A DNA stretch of 64,000 bases from Nitrospira sp. CR1.3 (GTDB lineage Bacteria; Nitrospirota; Nitrospiria; Nitrospirales; Nitrospiraceae). The DNA lies in contig WIAH01000015.1 in the NCBI GenBank assembly GCA_014055525.1, positions 33,960 to 97,959 on the forward strand, given 5' to 3'. The notes beneath the pieces are model-generated. The model was not told the DNA's origin, did not search any database, and saw nothing but the letters and a program-made list of their open reading frames with translations. The position numbers and the translations under genes were made by a program. Positions 42,810-50,973 of this stretch are shown one piece after another. The first letter of the stretch is position 1; each line of letters starts with the position of its first letter.

Positions 42810-44294
42810 TTAATGAGGAGCTGGGCATCCCTTCGAGAGATCGCTTGGCCGTGCCAGGTTCCCTTGAATGATGACGACTCCAACCAAAATAGGAAGCCCT
42901 TCTCCTGTCGGCGCGGGAAGTTGGATCAAGCCAATGTCGTTGGCCACTGAACCGGGCGCGGCGGTCTTTGAGGAACAATCAAGGACACAGAGAACTCCGA
43001 ATCGTCGATCACTGGCAGCCGCATATTGACTTGTCTGTCCCAGAAAGCGTTTCGTATCTTCCAGCGAAATAGTCTGATCTGGTTCCGCCTTGAGCTCGAT
43101 CCGAATACCGCGAAATGACAAATCAGTGATCCCTCCACCAGCGTGGGGGTGCACTTCAAGTTCTGCCGCTATCTTAGGGTTCTGACGAAGCAGCTTCTGC
43201 ATTTCCGCCTGAAATTTTGATTCTGACCAGCGCCCCGAAAAAAGTGCATCTTGGAGAGCCTGACCTGCTACAGAGCCGATTGCGGTCAGGATTTGGAGAA
43301 AGTCATTGAGTTCCTTGTCACGTACTCCTGGAACCCGTCGTGCCAGGTCTCGTATCTCATTTAGCTTGGAATCGACCTGGATATAACCGCTCTGGGGAGT
43401 TCGGACAGGGTCGAAGCTTTGCACGTTCAAATGCCTCTGCCCCTCAACGGTGACAATTGCCATAGGATCTTCTGGCTCAAACTGGGCACGGTAAGCAAAC
43501 TCTAACGGCCTGGAAAGGAAGGTTTGCGCGACATTCAGTTTGACTCGACCTTTGCCTTGCAGCTTAAACGGTGAAGTTCCGCCTGGACGTGAGAAACTGA
43601 ATCGAGGAAATTCATAGCTAGAGGCCGGTTCGACAGAGATGACATCCACAACCAATCTGTCTGCATTCTTCGGCCAGTCTGATACGCGTACCTCAATTTC
43701 AAGATCATGCAGCAGATCCGGCTCAATTGTCTGTGGGTTGCGGAATGGGGATGCGTTGAGACTGAATGACACAAATGCCACCGAAATCTCCAAGGTGTCG
43801 TTTTTCTCACTGAGAACATCTACAGTCGGGCGGCGCCATGCGGGTTCCTCGGCAAATAGGGGTAGTGGGAGTGGTATGCGGAGCAGTGTCTCGGCAATCG
43901 GCTCAACTTGGTCAACTGAGACTACCGCTTCAATTTTGGACACTGCCTGTCGAAAGGGTTCTAGCTCTGGATCAGGAGGCAGGTCTTTCAACAGATCCTT
44001 TGCAGTCTGTTGAGCAGCCCGCAGGAATCGTTCAGCATCACGCTCAGCCTTTCGGACAGCGGAGGCCCACTGTAGAAGGTAATTGCATGAGTCTAACAGC
44101 CGGGCGAAATATTCATACTGGCGTCCGGCAGAGCTCTGACCAATTCCCGCCGCAGATTGGCGCATGACGGCTGTCGCCTGATCAAGCGTCACACCTCCCT
44201 TGCGCTCAACGATCGCGGCTAAAGCCTCAATCGCCTGAACTCGGGAGTTGTAAGTCACCCGGAAGACTCCGGGCCTCCTTCGTGCCTTCATCAT
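42810..44294 (-). CDS. PD-(D/E)XK nuclease-like partner of a HEAT protein
   Basis: A 494-residue protein. The first 180 residues are helical, the centre is beta-rich (C2-like, 'DLEIEVRVSDWPKNADRLVV'), and the C-terminal part carries a restriction-endonuclease-like core: 'GGGITDLSF' (Asp) followed by 'IRIELKAEPDQ' (Glu-x-Lys) and 'QTSQYAAASDRRFG' (Gln/Tyr). Thus it is likely a nuclease. Its ATG lies inside the 3' end of the HEAT-repeat gene (68-base overlap), so the two are translationally coupled. No family name recalled. Confidence 0.6.
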   Translation of the reverse strand: MMKARRRPGVFRVTYNSRVQAIEALAAIVERKGGVTLDQATAVMRQSAAGIGQSSAGRQYEYFARLLDSCNYLLQWASAVRKAERDAERFLRAAQQTAKDLLKDLPPDPELEPFRQAVSKIEAVVSVDQVEPIAETLLRIPLPLPLFAEEPAWRRPTVDVLSEKNDTLEISVAFVSFSLNASPFRNPQTIEPDLLHDLEIEVRVSDWPKNADRLVVDVISVEPASSYEFPRFSFSRPGGTSPFKLQGKGRVKLNVAQTFLSRPLEFAYRAQFEPEDPMAIVTVEGQRHLNVQSFDPVRTPQSGYIQVDSKLNEIRDLARRVPGVRDKELNDFLQILTAIGSVAGQALQDALFSGRWSESKFQAEMQKLLRQNPKIAAELEVHPHAGGGITDLSFRGIRIELKAEPDQTISLEDTKRFLGQTSQYAAASDRRFGVLCVLDCSSKTAAPGSVANDIGLIQLPAPTGEGLPILVGVVIIQGNLARPSDLSKGCPAPH

Positions 44295-46794
44295 CCTTCA
44301 TGATCTCTTGTTGGAGTGTTCGCCATTGCTGAATCCGTGAGAGGATGGCATCAATCGGCTTGGTCATAAGGCTAGACTCTAACTCTACCGCCGTCTGGAC
44401 GGCTTTCGCCCTTAACTTTCTGCCCCGCTGTTCACGCGTGTCCTCCAGAGCGTTCGCGGCCTGCTGCGCGACAGTAACGGCTTGTCCCCAGGCCCCCGCC
44501 TTCGTCAAGAGATCGAGAACCGAATCGGTCCAGCCTCTGCGAGGAACATGTGGTTGAGAAATGGCTTTTTGAATCTCCGGAGCAAGTCGCCGGATTTCTT
44601 CAACAGATGCCTTCCTTAGTTCATCAAGCAACTCTTCTATGTGATCCGTATAGTCGGGCTTCTCTCCGAGCAGTTTAACCACAAGGTCATAGAAGCCTGG
44701 GACTGTACGGAGCCTCCAGGCTGAAAACCGTATGACCCGAACAGCGTCATGCGTCTTCATGGAACCAATCGCTGATAACAGAGTCTGTAACACCTTCGCA
44801 GGGATCGCACGGTCAGACGCGAAAGAAGAAAGAAATTCTTCGATGCAATCGCCAAGAAAGCGATCATCCGAATGACTATTTGCATATGTCAAAATTAGAA
44901 GCCAAAGACTGTTGATGACACTCCGGTTGAACTGATCTGGAAGGCGAGCTTCACGTAATGCTTCGACGGCGGCCTTGTGAACGACCACATAGGGGTCAAG
45001 GAGCAAGACCAAGAAGCTCTCATGCATGAGAGTCGGCAGGTCATCAGCAGCCTTATTGGATAAGGTTCCATAGGCCGTCGCTGCTTCAGCCCTCACACGC
45101 TGTGAGCGATCCATCAGCGCCGTGTATAACTGCGGGACGATCAAAGGAAGTGCCTCCGGATTGTGGCCGATATTGCCGAGGTGCTTTACGAGCATTCCAC
45201 GCAACTCATCATGTCCCTCTCCCAGCCGCTGTAAAGTTTCCAAATAAAGATCGCTGAAGCGTCGCGGCTGTCGTTTCACAGACGAAGCGACCGCTGCAAC
45301 AGTAGCCTCTAACGCATTATGAAGAAGCAGTTGTCTCGTTCCCGCTTCAAGGACCTTTAGCTCAGTAGGCCGTGGGTCGGTCAAAGGACTGTACGGGTTC
45401 GCGAGATCATCAGCAATAAGCGCGGCGGCACCAAGCAGCGACTCGACGTGTTGATCGACCAATGTAGGAAAGAACGCAACTCTATAATGACCGAGACAAT
45501 ACACGGCCTCTTGCAATCGTTCATCACGTGGCCGTTCCAGTACCACCTCGACAACCCGCCGAAAAGCGAGTGCTTGAACTGCAGTCGGGGATGAAGGTTG
45601 TTCATTTGATGAAGGAGGTTTCAACAAATGAGAATAGGTCTTGAATAGTGCAGGTCGAGTATCTTCTGTAACAGTCCTCATGCTTGCCTGAATCACCGCG
45701 TCAATTTCAGCTGCATGTTCTAACATCCCGTCGGCCAACGTAGAAGCAACAGCGTGTGCGGCAGGCCCGACATCGTACGGATCATCAGGCAACGAGAGTG
45801 AATCAATGAGGTCCTGCGCGATTATCAGCGAAAACCCAGGATCGTTTTCTATAATGGCGCTCACTGCTTCACATGCGTCTATTCGGTCAGTTTTCAACGG
45901 TACTTTCAACAAGCGTTGAATCCCGGCCCGAACAATTCCCGGGAAAAGCTTATAGACTGCTAGGAGCGGCGAAGGATCTGGGGAAACCGTTCTTCCATGG
46001 GAAAAAGGGAAATAAACCGGAGCTGCAAGATGAACAAGCGCGGGAACGGCGGCAAGCACCAATTCTTTATGTGAAGCATTCAGCCAACTCTGAACGATCG
46101 GGCCTGCGGTGCGCGAAGCCTCTCCGCGAGCCAGTGCCTTCAGCGCGGCCTCGTTAAGTCTGGACCGATCGCAATCAATGACCTTGAGCGATTCAAGCGC
46201 AGCCTCTGTCCGGGTCCATCCTCCTGCAAGCGCCAATTCAAAGAGAGCTTCTTGGATTCCCATGTTAAATTGATCTGGAGCGGCCCGAGCCGTCTTAATG
46301 AGGATTTCTGCGTCCTGTCCGCTGGGATCTTGGTCTAACCGCTCGATAATGTCGAAAATGCCAGCCTGAGGTTCTTGAGACCCCTGCGACAACTGTTGAC
46401 GCCGCCGACGGCGAGCTTCCAGTTGCTTGGCCTGCTCTTGTTCAGCGCGAAGTTGTGCCTCTTTTACACCTTGTCTTTCGGCCTCACGCTCAGCAACCAT
46501 TTTTGACAAGTTAGGCAGGCGGACTGGCCTTCTATCATTGCAGTCATGGCAGTTACGGTCATAGAAATCGAGGGTGACGAAAGTGAGATCCATCCCAGCA
46601 AAGCCACTTACCTTGGCATATGGGCATCGAATACACCTCGCGCCGATCGGCAGCCCGGTTTGCTGTTCAACGAGACCTACACCGCCCGTAATTTCAAATC
46701 TGAGGTGGGCGCACCAATTTTGGGCAAGCTCCATGACTTCTTTGTTTCGCTCACCGATCTCGATCGCCCGTTTGATTTCCCGATTTGTATCCAT
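44227..46794 (-). CDS. HEAT-repeat protein with N-terminal zinc site
   Basis: A protein of about 855 residues (ATG at 46794; a GTG at 46824 is possible). Residues 20-95 carry Cys pairs ('ARCIRCPYAKVSG', 'NCHDCNDRRP'), then a highly charged coiled coil ('EAERQGVKEAQLRAEQEQAK'), then about 650 residues of helical repeats of HEAT/ARM type ('MDRSQRVRAEAATAYGTL', 'LLLDPYVVVHKAAVEALRE'). HEAT-repeat scaffolds act as sensors or adaptors in many defence modules. It is coupled to the nuclease gene and forms an isolated two-gene unit between partition and transfer regions. Confidence 0.7.
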   Translation of the reverse strand: MDTNREIKRAIEIGERNKEVMELAQNWCAHLRFEITGGVGLVEQQTGLPIGARCIRCPYAKVSGFAGMDLTFVTLDFYDRNCHDCNDRRPVRLPNLSKMVAEREAERQGVKEAQLRAEQEQAKQLEARRRRRQQLSQGSQEPQAGIFDIIERLDQDPSGQDAEILIKTARAAPDQFNMGIQEALFELALAGGWTRTEAALESLKVIDCDRSRLNEAALKALARGEASRTAGPIVQSWLNASHKELVLAAVPALVHLAAPVYFPFSHGRTVSPDPSPLLAVYKLFPGIVRAGIQRLLKVPLKTDRIDACEAVSAIIENDPGFSLIIAQDLIDSLSLPDDPYDVGPAAHAVASTLADGMLEHAAEIDAVIQASMRTVTEDTRPALFKTYSHLLKPPSSNEQPSSPTAVQALAFRRVVEVVLERPRDERLQEAVYCLGHYRVAFFPTLVDQHVESLLGAAALIADDLANPYSPLTDPRPTELKVLEAGTRQLLLHNALEATVAAVASSVKRQPRRFSDLYLETLQRLGEGHDELRGMLVKHLGNIGHNPEALPLIVPQLYTALMDRSQRVRAEAATAYGTLSNKAADDLPTLMHESFLVLLLDPYVVVHKAAVEALREARLPDQFNRSVINSLWLLILTYANSHSDDRFLGDCIEEFLSSFASDRAIPAKVLQTLLSAIGSMKTHDAVRVIRFSAWRLRTVPGFYDLVVKLLGEKPDYTDHIEELLDELRKASVEEIRRLAPEIQKAISQPHVPRRGWTDSVLDLLTKAGAWGQAVTVAQQAANALEDTREQRGRKLRAKAVQTAVELESSLMTKPIDAILSRIQQWRTLQQEIMKDDEGTKEARSLPGDLQLPSSGD

Positions 46795-47184
46795 TCTAAG
46801 ATGCCCCCAACTCGTATCGCGCACGCAAATCTGCCCACTAAGTAAGAGTGGAGGTAGAACGTGGTACTCCCTTAAACTACACGGTAGCCGACGGGTGAGC
46901 TAGGTATACTGAAGGGGACTGGAGGATGCAACAGATAGCCCGAGCTACTTTCCAAAATGCTGTTCGTCAAGTAGGCCGGGAAGCATGAGAAGTTGGTTAC
47001 GCATTGCGCTAGCAAAAGGGTCATATAGCAGAGCTATTTCTCTCTCATTCCCTCTCACTCAATCCCACTTTCTATCTGGCCACAAGTCGTAGATTAGCAT
47101 AAAAGCAATGATACCCGCATAAGTATCAACCGTGCAAAATCGGCACAGAATAAATTCCAGGCTTTGGCACCATGTCATAGTTGC
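46795..47184. other. Gap between the HEAT module and the transfer operon
   Basis: About 390 bases with no convincing gene, RNA or hairpin; a start for the HEAT gene lies at its left edge. It is somewhat A+T richer than its neighbours (for example near 47090-47150), as expected for a promoter-bearing or terminator region, but I cannot place one. Confidence 0.4.
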
Positions 47185-47919
47185 TCAGTATCCGTCATAG
47201 AGCATATTGCGCCGATGTTCGAGCTCGGCCTGCTTCGAGCCGCGCACGAAGAGAATGCGGGGGATGATGAGAGAGACAGCGGTACTGAAGACCACGAACC
47301 AGCTCGACAGGATCAGCACTTCGCGGACGTTGAGAATCCACGTTTGAACTTCCAGGGCCGTAGCCTGAGTCATGAGGACCCGCCACGCCGGCCACAAATG
47401 TTCGAACTTTGCATGCACCCACTGCGGCGTCAGCAGTTCGTGCAAACCATGGAAAAGCAGGAACACCAGGATCACCTTCAGGATATTGAACGTGACCATC
47501 GCGCTGTAGATGCTATCGATCGCTTGCCGGCAGGCTTTGCCATAATAGCAGTGGCCCAGGTTGACCCCGATCATCGTGTTGTACCCTAGCCCGTACGCCA
47601 TGGCGATGAGAATGGAGAAGAGCTGATCAAATACACTAGGGGTGAGCGTTCCGAAGATCGGCACGAGATTCGCCAACACCCCCATACTCACCGGTACAAA
47701 CAAGGCGCTGATCAAACCATCCGCCAGTGCCCCTTTCACACCCACTTCAAAATATGCGATCCGCCGGTCCAGCAGAAGATAGTTCTCAGGGATCTCCCGC
47801 CCCGTCTTGACGACCGTCGCGAGGATCTGAATCTCGGAGATCGCCTCGATGAGGCTCCGGGGCTTGGCTCTGGCCATACCCTCTGCGAACAATGGGCCGG
47901 GACGTCCGCCTTTCTCCAT
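47185..47919 (-). CDS. Polytopic membrane protein of transfer operon
   Basis: A 244-residue inner-membrane protein with about four spans ('LISALFVPVSMGVLANLV', 'LFSILIAMAYGLGYNTMIGV', 'ILKVILVFLLFHGLHELL', 'LILSSWFVVFSTAVSLII'). No named family. It is the last gene visible at the downstream end of the conjugation operon. A role in mating-channel assembly or pilin processing is possible, but not supported by motif. Confidence 0.6.
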   Translation of the reverse strand: MEKGGRPGPLFAEGMARAKPRSLIEAISEIQILATVVKTGREIPENYLLLDRRIAYFEVGVKGALADGLISALFVPVSMGVLANLVPIFGTLTPSVFDQLFSILIAMAYGLGYNTMIGVNLGHCYYGKACRQAIDSIYSAMVTFNILKVILVFLLFHGLHELLTPQWVHAKFEHLWPAWRVLMTQATALEVQTWILNVREVLILSSWFVVFSTAVSLIIPRILFVRGSKQAELEHRRNMLYDGY

Positions 47920-47922
47920 GAC

Positions 47923-48174
47923 TCATCCCACACCGAAGAATCGTGTGACCGAAGTCACATAGGAAAGCAGGATCGTCAGCGCATAGAAGAAGATGCCAAC
48001 GGCCAGGCGCTGTTTATAGGCGCCGTACCAGAAGGCAAAGGCGAGACACGTCATGGCCAGCACCCGGGCCACCACACCTTGGAACAACGTCGCAAAGGCC
48101 CAGTTCCACCAGGCCAGATATTCTTCCAGCGTCATGTAGGAGAGCGGGTTCAGATAATCGATGAGATTCTCCAC
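47923..48174 (-). CDS. Small membrane protein of transfer operon
   Basis: An 83-residue protein with two predicted spans ('VVARVLAMTCLAFAFWYGAY' and 'GIFFYALTILLSYVTSV'). It lies between two operon genes with 3-15 base gaps. TraA/TrbC-sized pilin-like proteins are of this size but usually have a leader peptide; this has none, so I leave it unnamed. Confidence 0.6.
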   Translation of the reverse strand: MENLIDYLNPLSYMTLEEYLAWWNWAFATLFQGVVARVLAMTCLAFAFWYGAYKQRLAVGIFFYALTILLSYVTSVTRFFGVG

Positions 48175-48189
48175 GGCCGGCGTGTACTC

Positions 48190-49527
48190 CTACGAGATCG
48201 CCCGCAGCTCCATAATGATTTGGATCATCCCGGACTTGCGGGCCTCAAGGTTCGATGCCGGCACATTGAACACTTCGAGTTTGATGGGAACAAAGTAGTT
48301 CCGAGGTGGGAGCGTATTTCTCCGTCTCGGATTGTTCATGATGATCTGATAACTCCGCCCATAGAATCCCTCCCCGATCGGCACCGCGAGGACCTCAGCA
48401 GTCCGCAGCTCATCCACGATCCGCCGTAACGCCTTCTCGCGATCGGAAAGCCGGATCAAAGAGAGATCCACGACCTTACATTCCGCAGAGAGGCGCCGCG
48501 CAACGTCCAGGAGCAGATCGGGATGCGCATAGACCGTGTCCTTGATCGAGATGGCCGACCACCTCCCGCCCCGCTGGAGCTGGTTGATTTTCGGCTCCAT
48601 CAGCTCCAGCAGACGAGGAACCGAGAACCAGCTTTCCCACGGCTGCACTTTCAAGTCTTTGGAGAAGGCCACCACTTCCAATTCTCGCGCCCGTCCATCG
48701 GCTTGCCGCAGCAGAGCGTCGAACTGGTCTTTGCTCGCCCGATGATGACCTCGGATCGCATCCAACGACTCCTTCAGCCACGGAATGTCGGAGCCTGCAA
48801 AGAGTTCCTGCACCTTCATGGCACTCACGGCGGGATGGTCACCCATCGTGTAGATCCCGCTTGCGCGGAACACCGGAATCTTTCCCAGATCATGGCCCAG
48901 GGCGGCCACCAGCATCTTCGGGACCAGCGGCTCGTAGTCGCGATAGGTTTCCTTGAGACTTTTCACCGCCAGTAGTGTGACGCGATGGGTGTGCTCCTTC
49001 AGCGTCACTTTCGCCAATGTGTCACGGATACTGTACAGATCGCTGTGTTCCTCGTCCTTCTCCGGCGCCGTGACAACCACTGACGGACAGTGCCCGTACT
49101 GCTCCAGCACCTTCACCATTTCCAGGGTCGGCACCCACGCACGCTGCGCTTCGAGAATGGCCTGATGCGGCACCAGCAGATCCCGCACCAGGGCGGAGGA
49201 CTGAAGGACTTCCGGACGGAGAGGCTGGCTCACAGGTCGGGATTGATCAGGAGGCGTGGCGGAAGAGGCCCCCTCGTTCGATTCAGGAGTCTTACCATGC
49301 AGAGCCGCGTCCGATCCGGCCTCCATCGCGCGATCGTTCGCCTGCCCTTCCTCCGGTGGAACCTCAATCCTCATGAAATCCACATTTAAAGGTAGCCACA
49401 GGTCCTTCGCGAGATCGGACAAATCGATTTCAATCGGTTCGGGCCCACGAGGGTGCGGCGGCGCCACCTTGACTGATTGTTTCCATCCCAATCGGGTTAC
49501 CACCGCACTCAGCCATCGGTTGACCAT
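48190..49527 (-). CDS. HD-domain protein of transfer operon
   Basis: A 445-residue protein with an N-terminal, partly disordered 130 residues and an HD metal-hydrolase domain: 'LKEHTHRVTLLA' (His), 'AALGHDLGKIPV' (His-Asp), 'AIRGHHRASKDQF' (His-His). MobH relaxases (TraI_2) also have HD-type motifs, so a MOBH-like relaxase is a possibility, but the usual extra domains are not evident. The ATG overlaps the end of the NusG-like gene region. Confidence 0.65.
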   Translation of the reverse strand: MVNRWLSAVVTRLGWKQSVKVAPPHPRGPEPIEIDLSDLAKDLWLPLNVDFMRIEVPPEEGQANDRAMEAGSDAALHGKTPESNEGASSATPPDQSRPVSQPLRPEVLQSSALVRDLLVPHQAILEAQRAWVPTLEMVKVLEQYGHCPSVVVTAPEKDEEHSDLYSIRDTLAKVTLKEHTHRVTLLAVKSLKETYRDYEPLVPKMLVAALGHDLGKIPVFRASGIYTMGDHPAVSAMKVQELFAGSDIPWLKESLDAIRGHHRASKDQFDALLRQADGRARELEVVAFSKDLKVQPWESWFSVPRLLELMEPKINQLQRGGRWSAISIKDTVYAHPDLLLDVARRLSAECKVVDLSLIRLSDREKALRRIVDELRTAEVLAVPIGEGFYGRSYQIIMNNPRRRNTLPPRNYFVPIKLEVFNVPASNLEARKSGMIQIIMELRAIS

Positions 49528-49530
49528 GGG

Positions 49531-49998
49531 TTAGGCCCATTGGTCGGGCAATGGAACAGGTTCTATCACGGGCCGCGTCACGCGCACGGGAATCGCTCGC
49601 CCGAACAGGGCTACATCCACCACCCCCTGTTCCCCATTCCACTCTCGTAAGAACCCGATCACGGGCGTACTCGCCCAATGGGCAATGCGCACGAGGTCTC
49701 CTGGAGCGAACGTGTGCTCACGAGGACGGGCAGGTGCGGCCAACGCCCTCACATCGCACAGATCCTCGATAGGCATCACTCTCCTGACACCAGGAAATTT
49801 CGATACTACCTCAACCTTTCTCTGATCCAACTCGCACACCACATAGCCCTTCACGAGCTCGGTCATCCGTGCGGTATCCAGTTGCTGCAGGTAGCGCATC
49901 ACCCGATTCTCATGGCCCGGAACCGCCTCGATCCCGACGACCTTCACGTCCGCATCTTCCATCGACCCGCCTCGCCGGCCGCAGCCACTGTTCAGCAA
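49531..49998 (-). CDS. NusG-like (NGN-KOW) transcription factor
   Basis: A 155-residue protein. Residues 15-80 fit an NGN domain ('VVGIEAVPGHENRVMRYL', 'LVKGYVVCELDQRKVEVV', 'KFPGVRRVMPIED'); residues 95-150 fit a KOW-type barrel ('FAPGDLVRIAHW', 'VALFGRAIPVRVTRPVIEP', compare the NusG 'FGR-TPVEL' end). NusG paralogues such as RfaH and ActX promote elongation of long operons, and some are plasmid-borne. The TTG start at 49998 has GGGAGG five bases upstream; an ATG at 49962 is an alternative. It overlaps the lipoprotein gene by 89 bases. Confidence 0.8.
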   Translation of the reverse strand: MLNSGCGRRGGSMEDADVKVVGIEAVPGHENRVMRYLQQLDTARMTELVKGYVVCELDQRKVEVVSKFPGVRRVMPIEDLCDVRALAAPARPREHTFAPGDLVRIAHWASTPVIGFLREWNGEQGVVDVALFGRAIPVRVTRPVIEPVPLPDQWA

Positions 49999-50404
49999 TT
50001 GATCCTCCCGGGCGGCTGTTTACAGACCGTTCCCCCTGCCGACGCACTGGGGTTGCCGCGGTCCCGGACGCAGGTGCGACCATCCGCTGGAGCTGATCAA
50101 AGCCGTCCCGCAAGTGCAGGAGCAAGGCTCGCCGCTGCTCGCGGTCCAAGCTCTCCCAGGCCCCGATCGCGATATCGACTTTGGCCTTGATGACCGAGGC
50201 CTGGAGATCGATGAGTTGATGGAGCGTCGATTGCACGAGCCGTGTCGGCACCGAGTCAAGAAACTCCAGGAGCGCATCCGGATCGAACGAGCTCGAAGGA
50301 GAGCCGCTCATGCCGGGCGAAGGAGTCGACGCTTGACTACATCCCAAGAGGATCACCAAGCCTAGTACAATGCTTCCAAAGCGTCCTGCCGGATCGCGCT
50401 TCAT
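49910..50404 (-). CDS. Small lipoprotein of transfer operon
   Basis: A 164-residue protein with a signal peptide and lipobox ('VILLGC' near residues 17-22), a helical mature region ('ALLEFLDSVPTRLVQSTLHQ') and an Arg/Gly-rich end that overlaps the NusG-like gene. No named family. It is likely an outer-membrane-anchored transfer protein. The start overlaps the lytic transglycosylase stop. Confidence 0.6.
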   Translation of the reverse strand: MKRDPAGRFGSIVLGLVILLGCSQASTPSPGMSGSPSSSFDPDALLEFLDSVPTRLVQSTLHQLIDLQASVIKAKVDIAIGAWESLDREQRRALLLHLRDGFDQLQRMVAPASGTAATPVRRQGERSVNSRPGGSIAEQWLRPARRVDGRCGREGRRDRGGSGP

Positions 50405-50955
50405 TGACGCGTCTTTCTCATCTCATCCAGGTGCACAAGCGCTCGATAGATTTTCCACACATACTGCGTCAGCCGCTTCGTGCCGTTGTACCGTCCGATC
50501 GCGACCCAGTTGTTTCCAAACAGATCGAGCTTCTGCCGGAGCACGAACGCCGCCCACTGCAAATTGACGCAGGGATCCAGAAGATAGACGGGATGCACGC
50601 GATACCGTTCCAGATGGCGACTGTTGATCTGTCCCAGCCCCACATCAAAATCGGCGCCCTGCTGCCATAAGCGACTGACCAGCTCCGCAGCTGTTGCATA
50701 GGACAGTCTGCCGCGAGACTCGCCCTCGCCTTGGCGATTGACTCCGACCGCAAAGGGATTCCCTTCGCTCTCCACGTGCACGATGGCTTCAAGAAGAACA
50801 GGCGAGACCTGGTATCGGTGCGCGGCCTCCTGGATGCAGCGATGGTTCAGGTACCAATAGGTGTCGGGGCCGGAGCGCGCCTCGCTGCCTGCCTCAGCGT
50901 TCGGTGGAACCAGCGCGATGACCAGGAACGCGCCAACCAGAACCATTGGCACCAT
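50401..50955 (-). CDS. Lytic transglycosylase (VirB1/TrbN-like)
   Basis: A 184-residue periplasmic muramidase of the SLT type with a signal peptide (about 22 residues), the catalytic Glu in 'EAIVHVESEGNPFAVG', 'VGLGQINSRHL' and 'RYNGTKRLTQY'. It opens peptidoglycan for assembly of the type IV secretion channel. It is co-located with TraN in the operon. Confidence 0.9.
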   Translation of the reverse strand: MVPMVLVGAFLVIALVPPNAEAGSEARSGPDTYWYLNHRCIQEAAHRYQVSPVLLEAIVHVESEGNPFAVGVNRQGEGESRGRLSYATAAELVSRLWQQGADFDVGLGQINSRHLERYRVHPVYLLDPCVNLQWAAFVLRQKLDLFGNNWVAIGRYNGTKRLTQYVWKIYRALVHLDEMRKTRQ

Positions 50956-50973
50956 GCCGTTCGGGCCTCTGCT

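Noticed and set aside
48190..49527. Firm assignment of the HD protein as a MOBH relaxase
   Set aside because: HD motifs alone are not specific and the typical extra MOBH motifs are not evident; left as HD-domain protein.
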